5,765 nt of DNA from Azonexus sp. (GCA_031285115.1 JAITWU010000300.1:1-5765), one strand, 5' to 3'; positions 1-5,765 are shown, counted from the stretch's first letter. Notes: a model not told the origin generated them from the letters alone. Program-made: numbers and translations.

Positions 1-53
1 GCCGCCGGCACCGCGCCCTCGCCTTCTCACTCTCTGGCGGGGCGGTTTTTTTT

Positions 54-446
54 TTATGCCTGCGGCCCACTGTCCCCCACTCCCCCCGCCCCTCGCCCGC
101 GAGGGGAGAGGGGAGTGTCAAGGGAGACGTTTTGCGCCCCTCGCAACCGCGCCAGCGCTTCTTCCACCAGCGTTTCCGTATCCGGACGTGGAATCAGCAC
201 CGTAGGCGAAACCTGAAACACCCGTCCGCGAAATTCCGCCGCGCCGACCAGATAAGCCAGCGGCTCGCCCCCGGCGCGGCGTTCGACCCCGCCTTGAAAA
301 CGCGCCCAGGCTGCGGCATCGAGCGGCGTTTCCGGGTGCGCCAGCAAATCGGCGTGGGTGCAGCCCGCAGCGTATTGCAGCAACAGCCGGGCATCCTGCC
401 GGTCGAGGCGTTGCCGCGCCCAGATCAGCGCCTCGTCGCGCCTCAT
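54..446 (-). CDS. prmC: PrmC N-terminal domain, reading frame interrupted (release factor glutamine methyltransferase)
   Basis: PrmC (HemK) uses S-adenosylmethionine to N5-methylate the glutamine of the GGQ motif in release factors 1 and 2, in the cytoplasm. The ATG at 446 overlaps the prfA stop as ATGA, a normal coupled arrangement. Only 130 residues are encoded, against about 280 in the family. Residues 1-100 look like the helical N-terminal substrate-binding domain, with GEPLAYLVG at 60-68 and the conserved PRPDTE at 86-91. Homology fades near residue 103, just where family members go on to the SAM-binding DLGTGSG motif. The remainder (about 109-130) is translated palindromic repeat, rich in Gly, Arg and Pro, and ends at a TAA beside an A10 run. 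The SAM-binding site and the NPPY catalytic motif are absent from all frames down to base 1. Another minus-strand frame is open from about 117 to base 1, so a single-base indel in the C-rich runs at 74-78 or 82-87 could carry the frame onward. The gene is either broken, carries an inserted loop with a sequencing error, or is split. Identity is confident; function is doubtful. Confidence 0.8.
   Translation of the reverse strand: MRRDEALIWARQRLDRQDARLLLQYAAGCTHADLLAHPETPLDAAAWARFQGGVERRAGGEPLAYLVGAAEFRGRVFQVSPTVLIPRPDTETLVEEALARLRGAQNVSLDTPLSPRGRGAGGVGDSGPQA
78..117. repeat. Nested GC-rich palindrome (REP-like) inside prmC
   Basis: An inner perfect palindrome (CCCCTCGC at 89-96, GCGAGGGG at 99-106) sits inside a second stem (CACTCCCC at 78-85, GGGGAGTG at 110-117). 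A symmetric 3+3-base internal loop separates the two. The right arm and following bases share GGGAGAGGGGAGT and, separately, TCAAGGGAGA with the palindrome core at 1678-1702, so the two belong to one dispersed family. Repeats of this type, whose translation often reads like SPLSPRGRG, are widespread in proteobacteria; the translation here fits that pattern. It replaces the expected start of the PrmC catalytic domain. The next ~50 bases toward base 1 are also non-PrmC and G/A-rich, and may be a second repeat unit running off the edge. Confidence 0.75.
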
Positions 447-1525
447 GGCTGTTCGGCGAGGTCGGCGAGTTGTTCGGCCTGATGTTCGTGGGCGAGCGCG
501 GCCAAGAGTTCGTCGAGATCGCCGTCCATGATGGCGGCGATTTTGTAGAGGGTGAGGTTGATGCGGTGGTCGGTGACGCGCCCCTGCGGGAAGTTGTAGG
601 TGCGGATGCGCTCGGAACGGTCGCCGGAGCCGATCAGGCTTTTCCGCGTGCTGGCGATGGCGCTTTGCCGGGCGCGCACTTGCGCGTCCTTGATCCGCGC
701 CGCCAGCACGCGCAGGGCGGAAGCCTTGTTGGCATGCTGCGAGCGGCCATCCTGACATTCGGCGACCATGCCGGTTGGCAGGTGGGTGACGCGCACGGCG
801 GAATCGGTTTTGTTGATGTGCTGGCCGCCCGCGCCGGAAGCGCGAAAGGTGTCGATGCGCAAATCGGCGGGGTTGAGATCGACTTCGCCGATTTCATCCG
901 CCTCCGGCATCACCGCCACGGTGCAGGCCGAGGTGTGGATGCGGCCCTGGGTTTCGGTTTCCGGCACCCGTTGCACGCGATGGCCGCCGGATTCAAATTT
1001 GAGTTGCGAATAAACATCGTTGCCGTCGATGCGGCAGATGATTTCGCGGTAGCCGCCCAATTCCGATTCACTGGCTGAGAGAATTTCGCTACGCCAGCGC
1101 CGCCGCTCGGCAAAGCGCGAATACATGCGGAACAAGTCGCCCGCAAACAGCGCCGATTCGTCGCCGCCCGTGCCCGCGCGGATTTCCAGCAGCACGCTGC
1201 GCTCGTCATCGGGGTCTTTGGGCAAAAGCAGCGTTTGCAGGGCGATTTCGAGTTCCGGCAGGCGTGTTTTGAGGGCCGCGCTTTCCTCGGCGGCGAAGTC
1301 GCGCATTTCCGGGTCACCCAGCATCGCCTCAGCCTCGGCCAGATCGTTTTCGGCCTGGCGGAAAGCGCCGTAACAAACCACCACCGGCTCGATTTCGGCC
1401 CGCTCGCGCGAGAGCTTCCGGAACTGCGCCATGTCGTCGCCCGCATCGGGCGTCGCCAGCAGGCGGTCGATGCCTTCGAGGCGGTCGGCGAGGAGATCGA
1501 GTTTCTGGCGGATGCTGTCCTTCAT
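443..1525 (-). CDS. prfA: Peptide chain release factor 1 (RF1)
   Basis: RF1 recognises UAA and UAG in the ribosomal A site and triggers hydrolysis of peptidyl-tRNA. The protein is 360 residues from the ATG at 1525, the usual length. A GTG three codons upstream (1534) is possible, but the ATG gives the standard MKDSIRQKL beginning; neither start has a clear Shine-Dalgarno sequence. The helical N-terminal domain spans about 1-100. The codon-reading tripeptide PET at 188-190 fits the RF1-type PxT motif (RF2 has SPF). The catalytic GGQ is at 233-235, inside [15 protein letters not shown], with Q235 at the same number as in E. coli RF1. No key residue is missing. The stop overlaps the prmC start by 4 bases, consistent with co-translation. 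The usual upstream neighbour hemA is displaced by 1,980 bases holding an opposite-strand gene, so prfA probably needs its own promoter or long read-through. Confidence 0.97.
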   Translation of the reverse strand: MKDSIRQKLDLLADRLEGIDRLLATPDAGDDMAQFRKLSRERAEIEPVVVCYGAFRQAENDLAEAEAMLGDPEMRDFAAEESAALKTRLPELEIALQTLLLPKDPDDERSVLLEIRAGTGGDESALFAGDLFRMYSRFAERRRWRSEILSASESELGGYREIICRIDGNDVYSQLKFESGGHRVQRVPETETQGRIHTSACTVAVMPEADEIGEVDLNPADLRIDTFRASGAGGQHINKTDSAVRVTHLPTGMVAECQDGRSQHANKASALRVLAARIKDAQVRARQSAIASTRKSLIGSGDRSERIRTYNFPQGRVTDHRINLTLYKIAAIMDGDLDELLAALAHEHQAEQLADLAEQP

Positions 1526-1560
1526 GGGGGCCACAGAAGCAAGGGGCGAACGGGGGCGCT

Positions 1561-1566
1561 ATAGTA
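1561..1566 (-). promoter_or_regulatory. Possible prfA -10 element (weak)
   Basis: On the minus strand TACTAT lies 36 bases upstream of the prfA ATG and matches the -10 consensus at four of six positions. No convincing -35 is visible at 16-18 bases. It is listed because prfA is separated from hemA and some promoter is expected here. Confidence 0.2.
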
Positions 1567-1607
1567 GCCGAGAACCGTCCGCCAGTGACCGACTGCGCCG
1601 CCAGTTG

Positions 1608-1771
1608 GCAGGGCAATCGCATGAATGCTTTTGGCATTTGCCCAGCGACAATAATCGTTTCCGGCTGCCACAAAAAGCCCCTCTCCTATCAAGGGAGAGG
1701 GGAGTATCGGACGCTGTCGACCATGTCGATTCAGGCGATTCAGGCGATTCTCATTCATGCGATTGCCCTGC
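1608..1771. repeat. 164-bp nested palindromic element (MITE-like/REP composite)
   Basis: The ends form a 20-bp perfect inverted repeat: 1608-1627 contains CAGGGCAATCGCATGAATG, and 1752-1771 is its exact reverse complement. At the centre, CCCCTCTCC (1678-1686) pairs with GGAGAGGGG (1694-1702) around a 7-base loop. Both pairs share the same midpoint, near 1690, so this is one nested structure. The intervening arms (1628-1677 and 1703-1751) do not match each other. I see no reading frame worth calling and no clear target-site duplication. The core is related to the palindrome in prmC. It could be a small non-autonomous mobile element or a transcribed foldback; it occupies much of the prfA/cyclase divergent region. 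Confidence 0.7.
1728..1751. repeat. 9-bp tandem repeat, 2.6 copies
   Basis: GATTCAGGC occurs twice in direct succession (1728-1736, 1737-1745), followed by GATTC as a partial third copy. It abuts the right inverted end of the 164-bp element. No function can be assigned; replication slippage would explain it. Confidence 0.6.
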
Positions 1772-1806
1772 GCCCGTTGGCAAAACAAACGCGATAAAAC
1801 AAGAAT

Positions 1807-1836
1807 TTGCTTAAAGGGGCCGGGCACCGTCATAAT
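1807..1836 (+). promoter_or_regulatory. Candidate sigma70-type promoter for the diguanylate cyclase
   Basis: TTGCTT (1807-1812) and CATAAT (1831-1836, five of six to consensus) are separated by 18 bases in a locally AT-rich stretch. This would give a leader of about 50 bases before the ATG at 1894. The -35 match is only moderate. Confidence 0.35.
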
Positions 1837-1893
1837 TGTTACTATTATTTTTGTCATTTTTTGAGACGAGTTACGCTTGGCTCAATCCCGTTG

Positions 1894-3522
1894 ATGTCTT
1901 CTCCATCGTTCCTCTCCACATCGGCCCTGGCGAAAAACCTCGAAGATCATTGGCGAGGCTATCGCGTCAGCGGTGATTTCGCTTTTTTCGTCGAATTCAC
2001 GGTCTCCCTCAACAGCCTTACCGAGTACCTGAAGCAGCGCCACATGCCGGGCCTGATGCGTCTTGCCGAGGAGTTGGAGCATATCGCCCTGGCGCTGTTC
2101 GGCGATGTCACGCAGCATCCGCTGACAACCGATCCGGCTGGCGACATCGAGCGCAAACTGGCGCACCTGCTCGGCGAATTACGCCGCCACAAAGAAACCC
2201 CAGCCCCCAGCCGCCGCCAGTCCGACCTGCCCGGCGGCGATGCCCGGACGCGCAGCCGGGGCGTCTTGATCGTTGCCGCCGATGACCATCCCGGCCTCGA
2301 AACGATGCGCGGTCAATTGAGCTTTTTCGGCTTTCTGCCGACCGTGACCTCCTGGGCCGAGCCGACCGCAGGCACGCAAGCGCCTCTCGCCATCCTTTGT
2401 CTGCCCGGACAATCCGGCGTCTGGCCGGAGGCTTCGGTGGCCATCATCGCCGCCCTGCGGGCGCGTTTTCCGGCGAGCCATATCTACTGTCTGGAAGTGC
2501 CGGTCGAACTCGAAAATATCGTCCGCCTGCAACGCGCCGGTGTTGACACCTGCATTCCCATCACGAGCGGCTATGCCGATATTCTGCCGCTGTTGCTCGA
2601 CCTCGTCCGCGACACCGAACCGGAAGCCGACCGGGTGCTGATCGTCGAAGATTCCCAGGTCGCCACCGCTTTCGCCCGCCGCTCGCTGGCCCAGCACGGC
2701 ATCGAGAGCCTGTCCATCGCCGACCCGCGCCGTCTGCTTGACGCCGCCGCCAAATACCACCCCGATGCCATCCTCATGGACATGCACATGCCCTTTTGCA
2801 GCGGCGTCGAAGCCACCGCCGCCTTGCGCCAGGTGGCCGACTATCAGGCGCTGCCGGTCATCTACCTGTCGGGCGAAACCGATATTGCGCAGCAGGTCGA
2901 GGCGCTGCGCCTGGGCGGCGACCAGTTTCTGACCAAGCCGTTCAACCCGGTCGTGCTGGCGGCGGTGGTCAAGACCAAGATCGCCCGCTACCGCGAAATG
3001 CGCCAGTCCGGCCAGCACGACGGCCTGACCCGGCTGCTCAACCATACGACGGCGAAAATGCGGCTGGCCCAGCACATTGCCGACACGCCGCCGGGCGGCC
3101 AACTGGTCGTCGCCATGCTCGACATCGACCACTTCAAGCGCGTCAATGACACTTACGGGCACCCCGCTGGCGATCAAGTCATCCGCGACCTCGCCTGGCT
3201 GCTGCGCGGGCGGCTGCGCAGCAGCGACCTGATTGGCCGCTACGGCGGCGAAGAATTTATCATCGGCCTGCCCGATACTGATCTGGCCAGCGCCCGCGTC
3301 CAGCTCGATCGTATTCGTGAAGATTTCGCCGTCCTGCCCCATGCCCACAACGGCGAAGGCGGGGTGATCTACGCGAGCTTCAGTTGCGGGCTGGCCGCCC
3401 TCAGCGATTTCCCGGCCCTGCCGGAACTGATCGCCGCCGCCGATACCGCCCTGCTGCAAGCCAAACGCGCCGGTCGCAACCGGGTCATGGTGGCCTCGAC
3501 CGCCTCAATCCCCGGTATGTAG
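1894..3522 (+). CDS. PleD-like response regulator diguanylate cyclase (REC-REC-GGDEF)
   Basis: The predicted product makes cyclic di-GMP from two GTP under control of a receiver domain. The ATG at 1894 gives 542 residues; the frame is open upstream to a TTG at 1807, but that segment looks non-coding. No strong Shine-Dalgarno sequence is seen. Residues 1-95 are a predicted helical domain I do not recognise. Residues about 122-245 form a degenerate receiver (begins GVLIVAADD, but LAILCLPG stands where the phosphorylated Asp should be). Residues about 247-365 are a complete receiver: VLIVED at 248-253, phosphoacceptor D296 in LMDMHMP, S326, and K348 in TKPF. The GGDEF domain runs from about 376 to 535. 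It has [16 protein letters not shown] with the metal-binding Asp, signature GGEEF at 451-455, and inhibitory site RSSD at 442-445, five residues before the signature as required for product inhibition. It should therefore be an active, feedback-inhibited enzyme. No membrane segment is seen. No partner histidine kinase lies in the window. The 3' end overlaps hemA by 18 bases, tail to tail. Confidence 0.93.
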   Translation: MSSPSFLSTSALAKNLEDHWRGYRVSGDFAFFVEFTVSLNSLTEYLKQRHMPGLMRLAEELEHIALALFGDVTQHPLTTDPAGDIERKLAHLLGELRRHKETPAPSRRQSDLPGGDARTRSRGVLIVAADDHPGLETMRGQLSFFGFLPTVTSWAEPTAGTQAPLAILCLPGQSGVWPEASVAIIAALRARFPASHIYCLEVPVELENIVRLQRAGVDTCIPITSGYADILPLLLDLVRDTEPEADRVLIVEDSQVATAFARRSLAQHGIESLSIADPRRLLDAAAKYHPDAILMDMHMPFCSGVEATAALRQVADYQALPVIYLSGETDIAQQVEALRLGGDQFLTKPFNPVVLAAVVKTKIARYREMRQSGQHDGLTRLLNHTTAKMRLAQHIADTPPGGQLVVAMLDIDHFKRVNDTYGHPAGDQVIRDLAWLLRGRLRSSDLIGRYGGEEFIIGLPDTDLASARVQLDRIREDFAVLPHAHNGEGGVIYASFSCGLAALSDFPALPELIAAADTALLQAKRAGRNRVMVASTASIPGM

Positions 3523-4755
3523 ATGGAAGAGGCGGCTGGCGGCCAGTTGTAAATCGCCGCGATCACTGCCTTCAGCCTGATTGAGCGTCTGCATCGGGGC
3601 ATGCAGGAATTTGTTGGTCAGACGCTGCGACAACTGTTCGAGCGCCTTTTCCGGCGCTTCGCCACGGGCCAGGAGTTTGAGCGCGTGTTCCAGTTCGTTG
3701 CGGCGCAGCCGGTCAGCAGCGTCGCGCAAGGAGCGAATCACCGGCACCGTCTCGCGCGCCGCAAGCCAGCCAAGAAAATCGGCGACCCGCAGATTGATGA
3801 TGCCTTCGGCTTCGACCACCGCCGCCTGGCGCGATTCGAGGCCGCTTTCAACCACTTGCGCCAGATCATCGACGGTGTAGAGAAAAACGTCGTCGAGTTC
3901 GCCGACTTCTTCCTCGATGTCGCGCGGCACCGCCAGATCGACCATGAACATGGGCCGGTGGCGGCGCGCCTTGACCGCCCGCTCGACCATGCCCAGACCG
4001 ATGATCGGCAAAGGCGCGGCGGTGCAGGAGACGACAATATCGTGGCGGGCGATATGCTCGCCCAGTTCATCGAGGCGGATAGCCGCGCCGTGATAGCGTT
4101 CGGCCAGCGCCTGCCCGCGCTCGACGGTGCGGTTGGCGACGGTGACGCCCTTCGGCGCACGGGCGCAAAAATGGGCGGCGCACAATTCGATCATTTCGCC
4201 CGCGCCGATAAAGAGAATGCGCTGCTCGCCAATCGACTCGAAAATACGCTCGGCCAGATGCACGGCGGCCGCCGCCATCGACACGATATTGGCGCCAATC
4301 GCCGTGCTGCTGCGGACTTCCTTGGCGACCGAAAAAGCGCGTTGAAAGAGCTTGTGCAATTGCGTGCCGAGCGTGCCGCTTTCTTCGGCAGCGCGCACCG
4401 CGTCCTTCATCTGGCCGAGAATCTGCGGCTCGCCGATGACCATCGAATCCAGCCCGCTGGCGACGCGGAAAGCATGGCGGACAGCGGCGGGCTGGTCATG
4501 GGTATAGAGATAGGGCGCAAGCTCACCGCGCTCAACCTGGTGATAGCCGGTCAACCAGTCGATCACCGCCTCCGGCGTTTCCGCCGCGCAATAGATTTCG
4601 GTGCGGTTGCAGGTCGACAAAATCGCCACCTCCCTGGCCGCCTGGCTGCGCGTCAGATCAGCCAGCGCCTGCGGCAGTTTGTCCACGCCAAAAGCAACGC
4701 GCTCGCGAATAGCGAGCGGCGCAGAATGATGGTTGATGCCGAGGGTCAGGATCAC
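3505..4755 (-). CDS. hemA: Glutamyl-tRNA reductase
   Basis: HemA reduces glutamyl-tRNA(Glu) to glutamate-1-semialdehyde with NADPH, the first committed step of C5 tetrapyrrole (heme) synthesis. The protein is 416 residues, a normal length. The catalytic domain begins [14 protein letters not shown]; the nucleophilic cysteine is C49 in LSTCNRTE. H94 in [13 protein letters not shown] corresponds to the conserved active-site histidine, followed by [12 protein letters not shown] at 106-117. The NADPH-binding Rossmann motif IGAGEM is at 183-188, and the C-terminal helical dimerisation domain occupies roughly the last 100 residues. The start is a GTG at 4755: it gives the family N-terminus, and no in-frame ATG lies nearby upstream. 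A Shine-Dalgarno sequence is not obvious. In many beta- and gammaproteobacteria hemA is followed directly by prfA; here an antisense cyclase gene intervenes. The last codons overlap the end of that gene. Confidence 0.97.
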   Translation of the reverse strand: MILTLGINHHSAPLAIRERVAFGVDKLPQALADLTRSQAAREVAILSTCNRTEIYCAAETPEAVIDWLTGYHQVERGELAPYLYTHDQPAAVRHAFRVASGLDSMVIGEPQILGQMKDAVRAAEESGTLGTQLHKLFQRAFSVAKEVRSSTAIGANIVSMAAAAVHLAERIFESIGEQRILFIGAGEMIELCAAHFCARAPKGVTVANRTVERGQALAERYHGAAIRLDELGEHIARHDIVVSCTAAPLPIIGLGMVERAVKARRHRPMFMVDLAVPRDIEEEVGELDDVFLYTVDDLAQVVESGLESRQAAVVEAEGIINLRVADFLGWLAARETVPVIRSLRDAADRLRRNELEHALKLLARGEAPEKALEQLSQRLTNKFLHAPMQTLNQAEGSDRGDLQLAASRLFHLHTGD

Positions 4756-4792
4756 CGGGACAAATTGGCGCTGGGGTGGGCAATGGGAGGCG

Positions 4793-4801
4793 ATTATAGC
4801 A
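4793..4801 (-). promoter_or_regulatory. Extended -10 promoter for hemA
   Basis: Read on the minus strand, TGCTATAAT is a perfect TATAAT hexamer with the TGn extension. No recognisable -35 lies 16-18 bases upstream, which is typical of extended -10 promoters. Transcription would start near 4786 and give a leader of about 30 bases before the GTG at 4755. Confidence 0.6.
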
Positions 4802-4966
4802 TCGGCCCGACACCGCCCTTCCGGCCCTGAGCGATTGTCGATACAAGGGAGCTGGCGTTGAGAAAAGCGGCGTCCGAGACATGGTTAAAAAAAATGTGCA
4901 AAATCCCCCGGTTCTGCTGAGGAAGCAGTAGAAATTTGGCTTTGCGAGGAATCACCCAAGCGCGAC

Positions 4967-5004
4967 GCTTCTTTCTGTGAGCCGCCAGGCACGCAGAAAG
5001 GAGT
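4967..5004 (+). promoter_or_regulatory. Hairpin sequestering the tnpA ribosome-binding site
   Basis: Bases 4967-4979 pair with 4992-5004 over 13 positions, three of them G-U, with a perfect CTTTCTG/CAGAAAG core. After one A-A mismatch, GCC/GGC (4981-4983, 4988-4990) closes a 4-base loop. The Shine-Dalgarno sequence AAAGGAG (4997-5003) lies wholly in the 3' strand, 8 bases before the ATG at 5012. In IS200, a stem-loop hiding the tnpA ribosome-binding site is a known means of keeping transposase translation low; this hairpin is in the same place. Confidence 0.7.
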
Positions 5005-5011
5005 AATCACG

Positions 5012-5047
5012 ATGAGCGACTATGAGAGCCTGAGTGATAGCGGGTGA
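5012..5047 (+). pseudogene. tnpA: IS200-type transposase tnpA remnant, first eight codons retained
   Basis: A strong Shine-Dalgarno sequence and ATG are followed by MSDYESLSDSG and a TGA. MSDYESLS is the typical opening of one group of IS200 (Y1 HUH) transposases, which normally continue with a His, a Trp and CKYHVVF over about 140 residues. Here the match stops after the second Ser of SLS, around 5035, which marks a deletion junction. The HUH motif and catalytic tyrosine are absent. The same frame reopens after the TGA to 5320, but crosses a terminator hairpin and a tandem repeat and resembles nothing I know, so I treat it as non-coding. Confidence 0.6.
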
Positions 5048-5105
5048 GCACTTACCCCAGGAAATCAATGGAAATTGCCGGAACTCATTGGCCGACAAAG
5101 CAATG

Positions 5106-5127
5106 AAAAACCCCGCAGTGACGCGGG
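5106..5127 (-). terminator. Rho-independent terminator for the minus-strand genes at right
   Basis: Read on the minus strand, CCCGC (5127-5123) pairs with GCGGG (5116-5112) around a 6-base loop. A G and a run of five T's (5110-5106) follow. It lies about 155 bases beyond the stop of the 5282-5665 gene, with no other minus-strand gene between, so it probably ends that transcription unit. On the plus strand the trailing bases are only ATTT, so it would act weakly there. Confidence 0.65.
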
Positions 5128-5220
5128 ATTTCGGACTTTCTCGGAACTTGCTGGGGAGATAGGAGTCGAAACACGGACTATAAACATTGCCACTGCGTTG
5201 TTTTTTCTGTTCTGCTTTCA

Positions 5221-5244
5221 AAAGTACCAACAAAAGTACCAACA
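5221..5244. repeat. Perfect 12-bp tandem duplication
   Basis: AAAGTACCAACA is present twice in direct succession in an AT-rich patch between the terminator and the unknown gene. Two copies are too few to call iterons. It could be a recombination-arm or protein-binding site of a mobile element, or simple slippage; nothing in the sequence decides. Confidence 0.7.
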
Positions 5245-5281
5245 ATTTTCTTTGCCGTGGTTGATCATATCCCCCGCATGG

Positions 5282-5665
5282 CTACGCACAGGCGAAAGCA
5301 TCAGGCCGCCGCAGCCGTAAATCAGCACTGTTACTCACTTCCACTAGCGCCCGCGCATGGTTCACTGACTGGCCGATGAAAAACAGTAGCGTCGCCACGC
5401 TTCCGGATTCCTGAAAACTGCCGACCGGGTGTTTGGTGTTTTCCTTGTTGTCCGCGCCGACCAGACAGCATAGGCCGTCAATCACTTCCTCAAGGTTTTG
5501 CATGAAGGAATCGGCGGATTCTCCAGCGCCGGAAAACCATTCCAGTTCTTCCGGTGTCAGTTGGTCGGCGCACCTGTCCCATAGTTCGGTGACGACGTTG
5601 TACATGCAGCGCGTCCCGGTAATGGGATTCACGGCTTCGGGGGCGGCTTTGGTTTTCGTCGTCAT
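5282..5665 (-). CDS. Hypothetical protein, 127 aa, accessory-region gene
   Basis: I do not recognise this family. The ATG at 5665 starts MTTKTKAAPEAVNP and begins 1 base after the stop of the upstream gene, so the two are probably translationally coupled. A TTG five codons upstream (5680) also opens the frame but is less likely. The protein is soluble-looking and probably mostly helical, with no signal peptide or membrane segment I can support. It has an acidic middle (LTPEELEWFSGAGESADSF, about 36-54) and several cysteines (residues 20, 32, 66, 67 and 126) without a metal-binding spacing I recognise. Only the last ~12 residues are Arg-rich. The lower-GC setting beside IS200 debris suggests a genomic island or prophage remnant. 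The coding call rests on frame length, tight junction and downstream terminator. Confidence 0.6.
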   Translation of the reverse strand: MTTKTKAAPEAVNPITGTRCMYNVVTELWDRCADQLTPEELEWFSGAGESADSFMQNLEEVIDGLCCLVGADNKENTKHPVGSFQESGSVATLLFFIGQSVNHARALVEVSNSADLRLRRPDAFACA

Positions 5666-5666
5666 C

Positions 5667-5765
5667 TCACACCCCCGCAAAGTTGAAAGTCTGGCCGTGC
5701 ACCGTCAGGCTATGCACCGCTTCCACCGGGATCGAACGGTAGCCGCCCTTCTCCATATCGAATAC
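5667..5765 (-). CDS. 3' end of an unknown gene, cut by the window edge
   Basis: The last 32 codons read VFDMEKGGYRSIPVEAVHSL and then TVHGQTFNFAGV before TGA at 5669-5667. The start lies outside the window. The stop is 1 base from the ATG of the next gene, which indicates an operon. The fragment is too short to assign a family; its alternating hydrophobic pattern suggests a beta-rich C-terminus, but this is only an impression. Confidence 0.55.
   Translation of the reverse strand, partial: VFDMEKGGYRSIPVEAVHSLTVHGQTFNFAGV

Larger units (their letters stand above)
4905..5060 (+). mobile_element. Internally deleted IS200/IS605-family insertion sequence (ends unresolved)
   Basis: The segment holds, in order: a small hairpin CTGCT/AGCAG (4914-4928), a long hairpin that masks the ribosome-binding site (4967-5004), the first eight codons of an IS200-type tnpA (5012-5035), then a third hairpin GGGTGA/TTACCC (5042-5057, one G-U pair). 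IS200/IS605 elements lack terminal inverted repeats and instead carry subterminal hairpins at each end, so the first and third hairpins are plausible left- and right-end hairpins around a large internal deletion. The exact cleavage sites cannot be fixed from one copy, so the coordinates are approximate. With no transposase it could only move if helped in trans. The identification rests mainly on the MSDYESLS start and the masked ribosome-binding site. Confidence 0.55.

Noticed and set aside
1522..1857. 111-aa minus-strand frame covering the 164-bp palindromic element
   Set aside because: Its translation is made of repeat sequence and antisense promoter region, overlaps the prfA start, and has no family features.
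3601..4830. 409-aa plus-strand frame opposite hemA, and similar long frames opposite prfA and the cyclase gene
   Set aside because: These are antisense shadows that stay open because of high GC third positions. The opposite strand encodes proteins with all family motifs.
4881..4931. Short plus-strand ORF (16 codons) starting MVKKNVQN upstream of the IS remnant
   Set aside because: It has no Shine-Dalgarno sequence, is very short, and overlaps the first hairpin of the IS remnant.
5150..5180. tRNA/tmRNA 3'-end-like sequence on the minus strand (TTTCGACTCC followed by TATCTCCCCA), a possible attachment site
   Set aside because: It resembles a T-loop and acceptor end, but the flanking bases do not pair into a T-stem and no matching tRNA or tmRNA is in the window. 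A second copy elsewhere would be needed to call an att site.
4952..5245. 97-aa minus-strand frame beginning with a Leu/Val-rich stretch
   Set aside because: The hydrophobic start is just the translated 12-bp tandem repeat, and the rest is antisense to the IS200 remnant and crosses the terminator.
5048..5320. Plus-strand frame continuing after the TGA of the tnpA remnant (81 aa from the ATG at 5075)
   Set aside because: It has no plausible ribosome-binding site, runs through a terminator hairpin and a 12-bp tandem repeat, and overlaps the end of the minus-strand gene. Its translation is not recognisable.
1..5765. CRISPR array
   Set aside because: No regularly spaced direct repeats are present; the repeats seen are palindromes or immediate tandem duplications.

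Overview
The window looks like high-GC proteobacterial chromosome. The hemA, prfA, prmC set on one strand and the style of the proteins suggest a betaproteobacterium, perhaps Rhodocyclales-like; this placement is inference. The right-hand ~900 bases are lower in GC and carry mobile-element traces and unknown genes, so the window probably crosses from core chromosome into an accessory segment.

Layout, left to right. (1) 1-446, minus strand: the start of prmC (release-factor glutamine methyltransferase). It is cut off after its N-terminal domain by an inserted palindromic repeat and a stop codon. (2) 443-1525, minus: complete prfA (release factor 1), overlapping prmC by 4 bases. (3) 1526-1893: a 368-base divergent intergenic region. 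It contains a 164-bp nested palindromic element (20-bp perfect inverted ends around a 9-bp hairpin core) whose core resembles the repeat in prmC, plus a short 9-bp tandem repeat and a candidate promoter. (4) 1894-3522, plus: a PleD-like REC-REC-GGDEF diguanylate cyclase. (5) 3505-4755, minus: hemA (glutamyl-tRNA reductase), whose 3' end overlaps the cyclase gene tail to tail by 18 bases; an extended -10 promoter lies just upstream. (6) About 4905-5060: remnant of an IS200/IS605-family insertion sequence. It keeps the hairpin that masks the ribosome-binding site and the first eight codons of tnpA. (7) 5106-5127: a terminator facing the minus strand, then a 12-bp perfect tandem repeat. (8) 5282-5765, minus: two tightly spaced unknown genes, the upstream one cut by the window edge.

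How the genes relate. HemA makes the first committed intermediate of C5 tetrapyrrole synthesis. RF1 terminates translation at UAA/UAG, and PrmC methylates the glutamine of the RF1 GGQ motif. hemA-prfA-prmC is a well-known gene order. Here an antisense c-di-GMP synthase gene separates hemA from prfA, and prmC is interrupted. The most unusual signals are the two related palindromic repeats, one in prmC and one in the prfA/cyclase intergenic region, and the decayed IS200 with its translation-control hairpin intact. I see no evidence for a wholly new multi-gene system.
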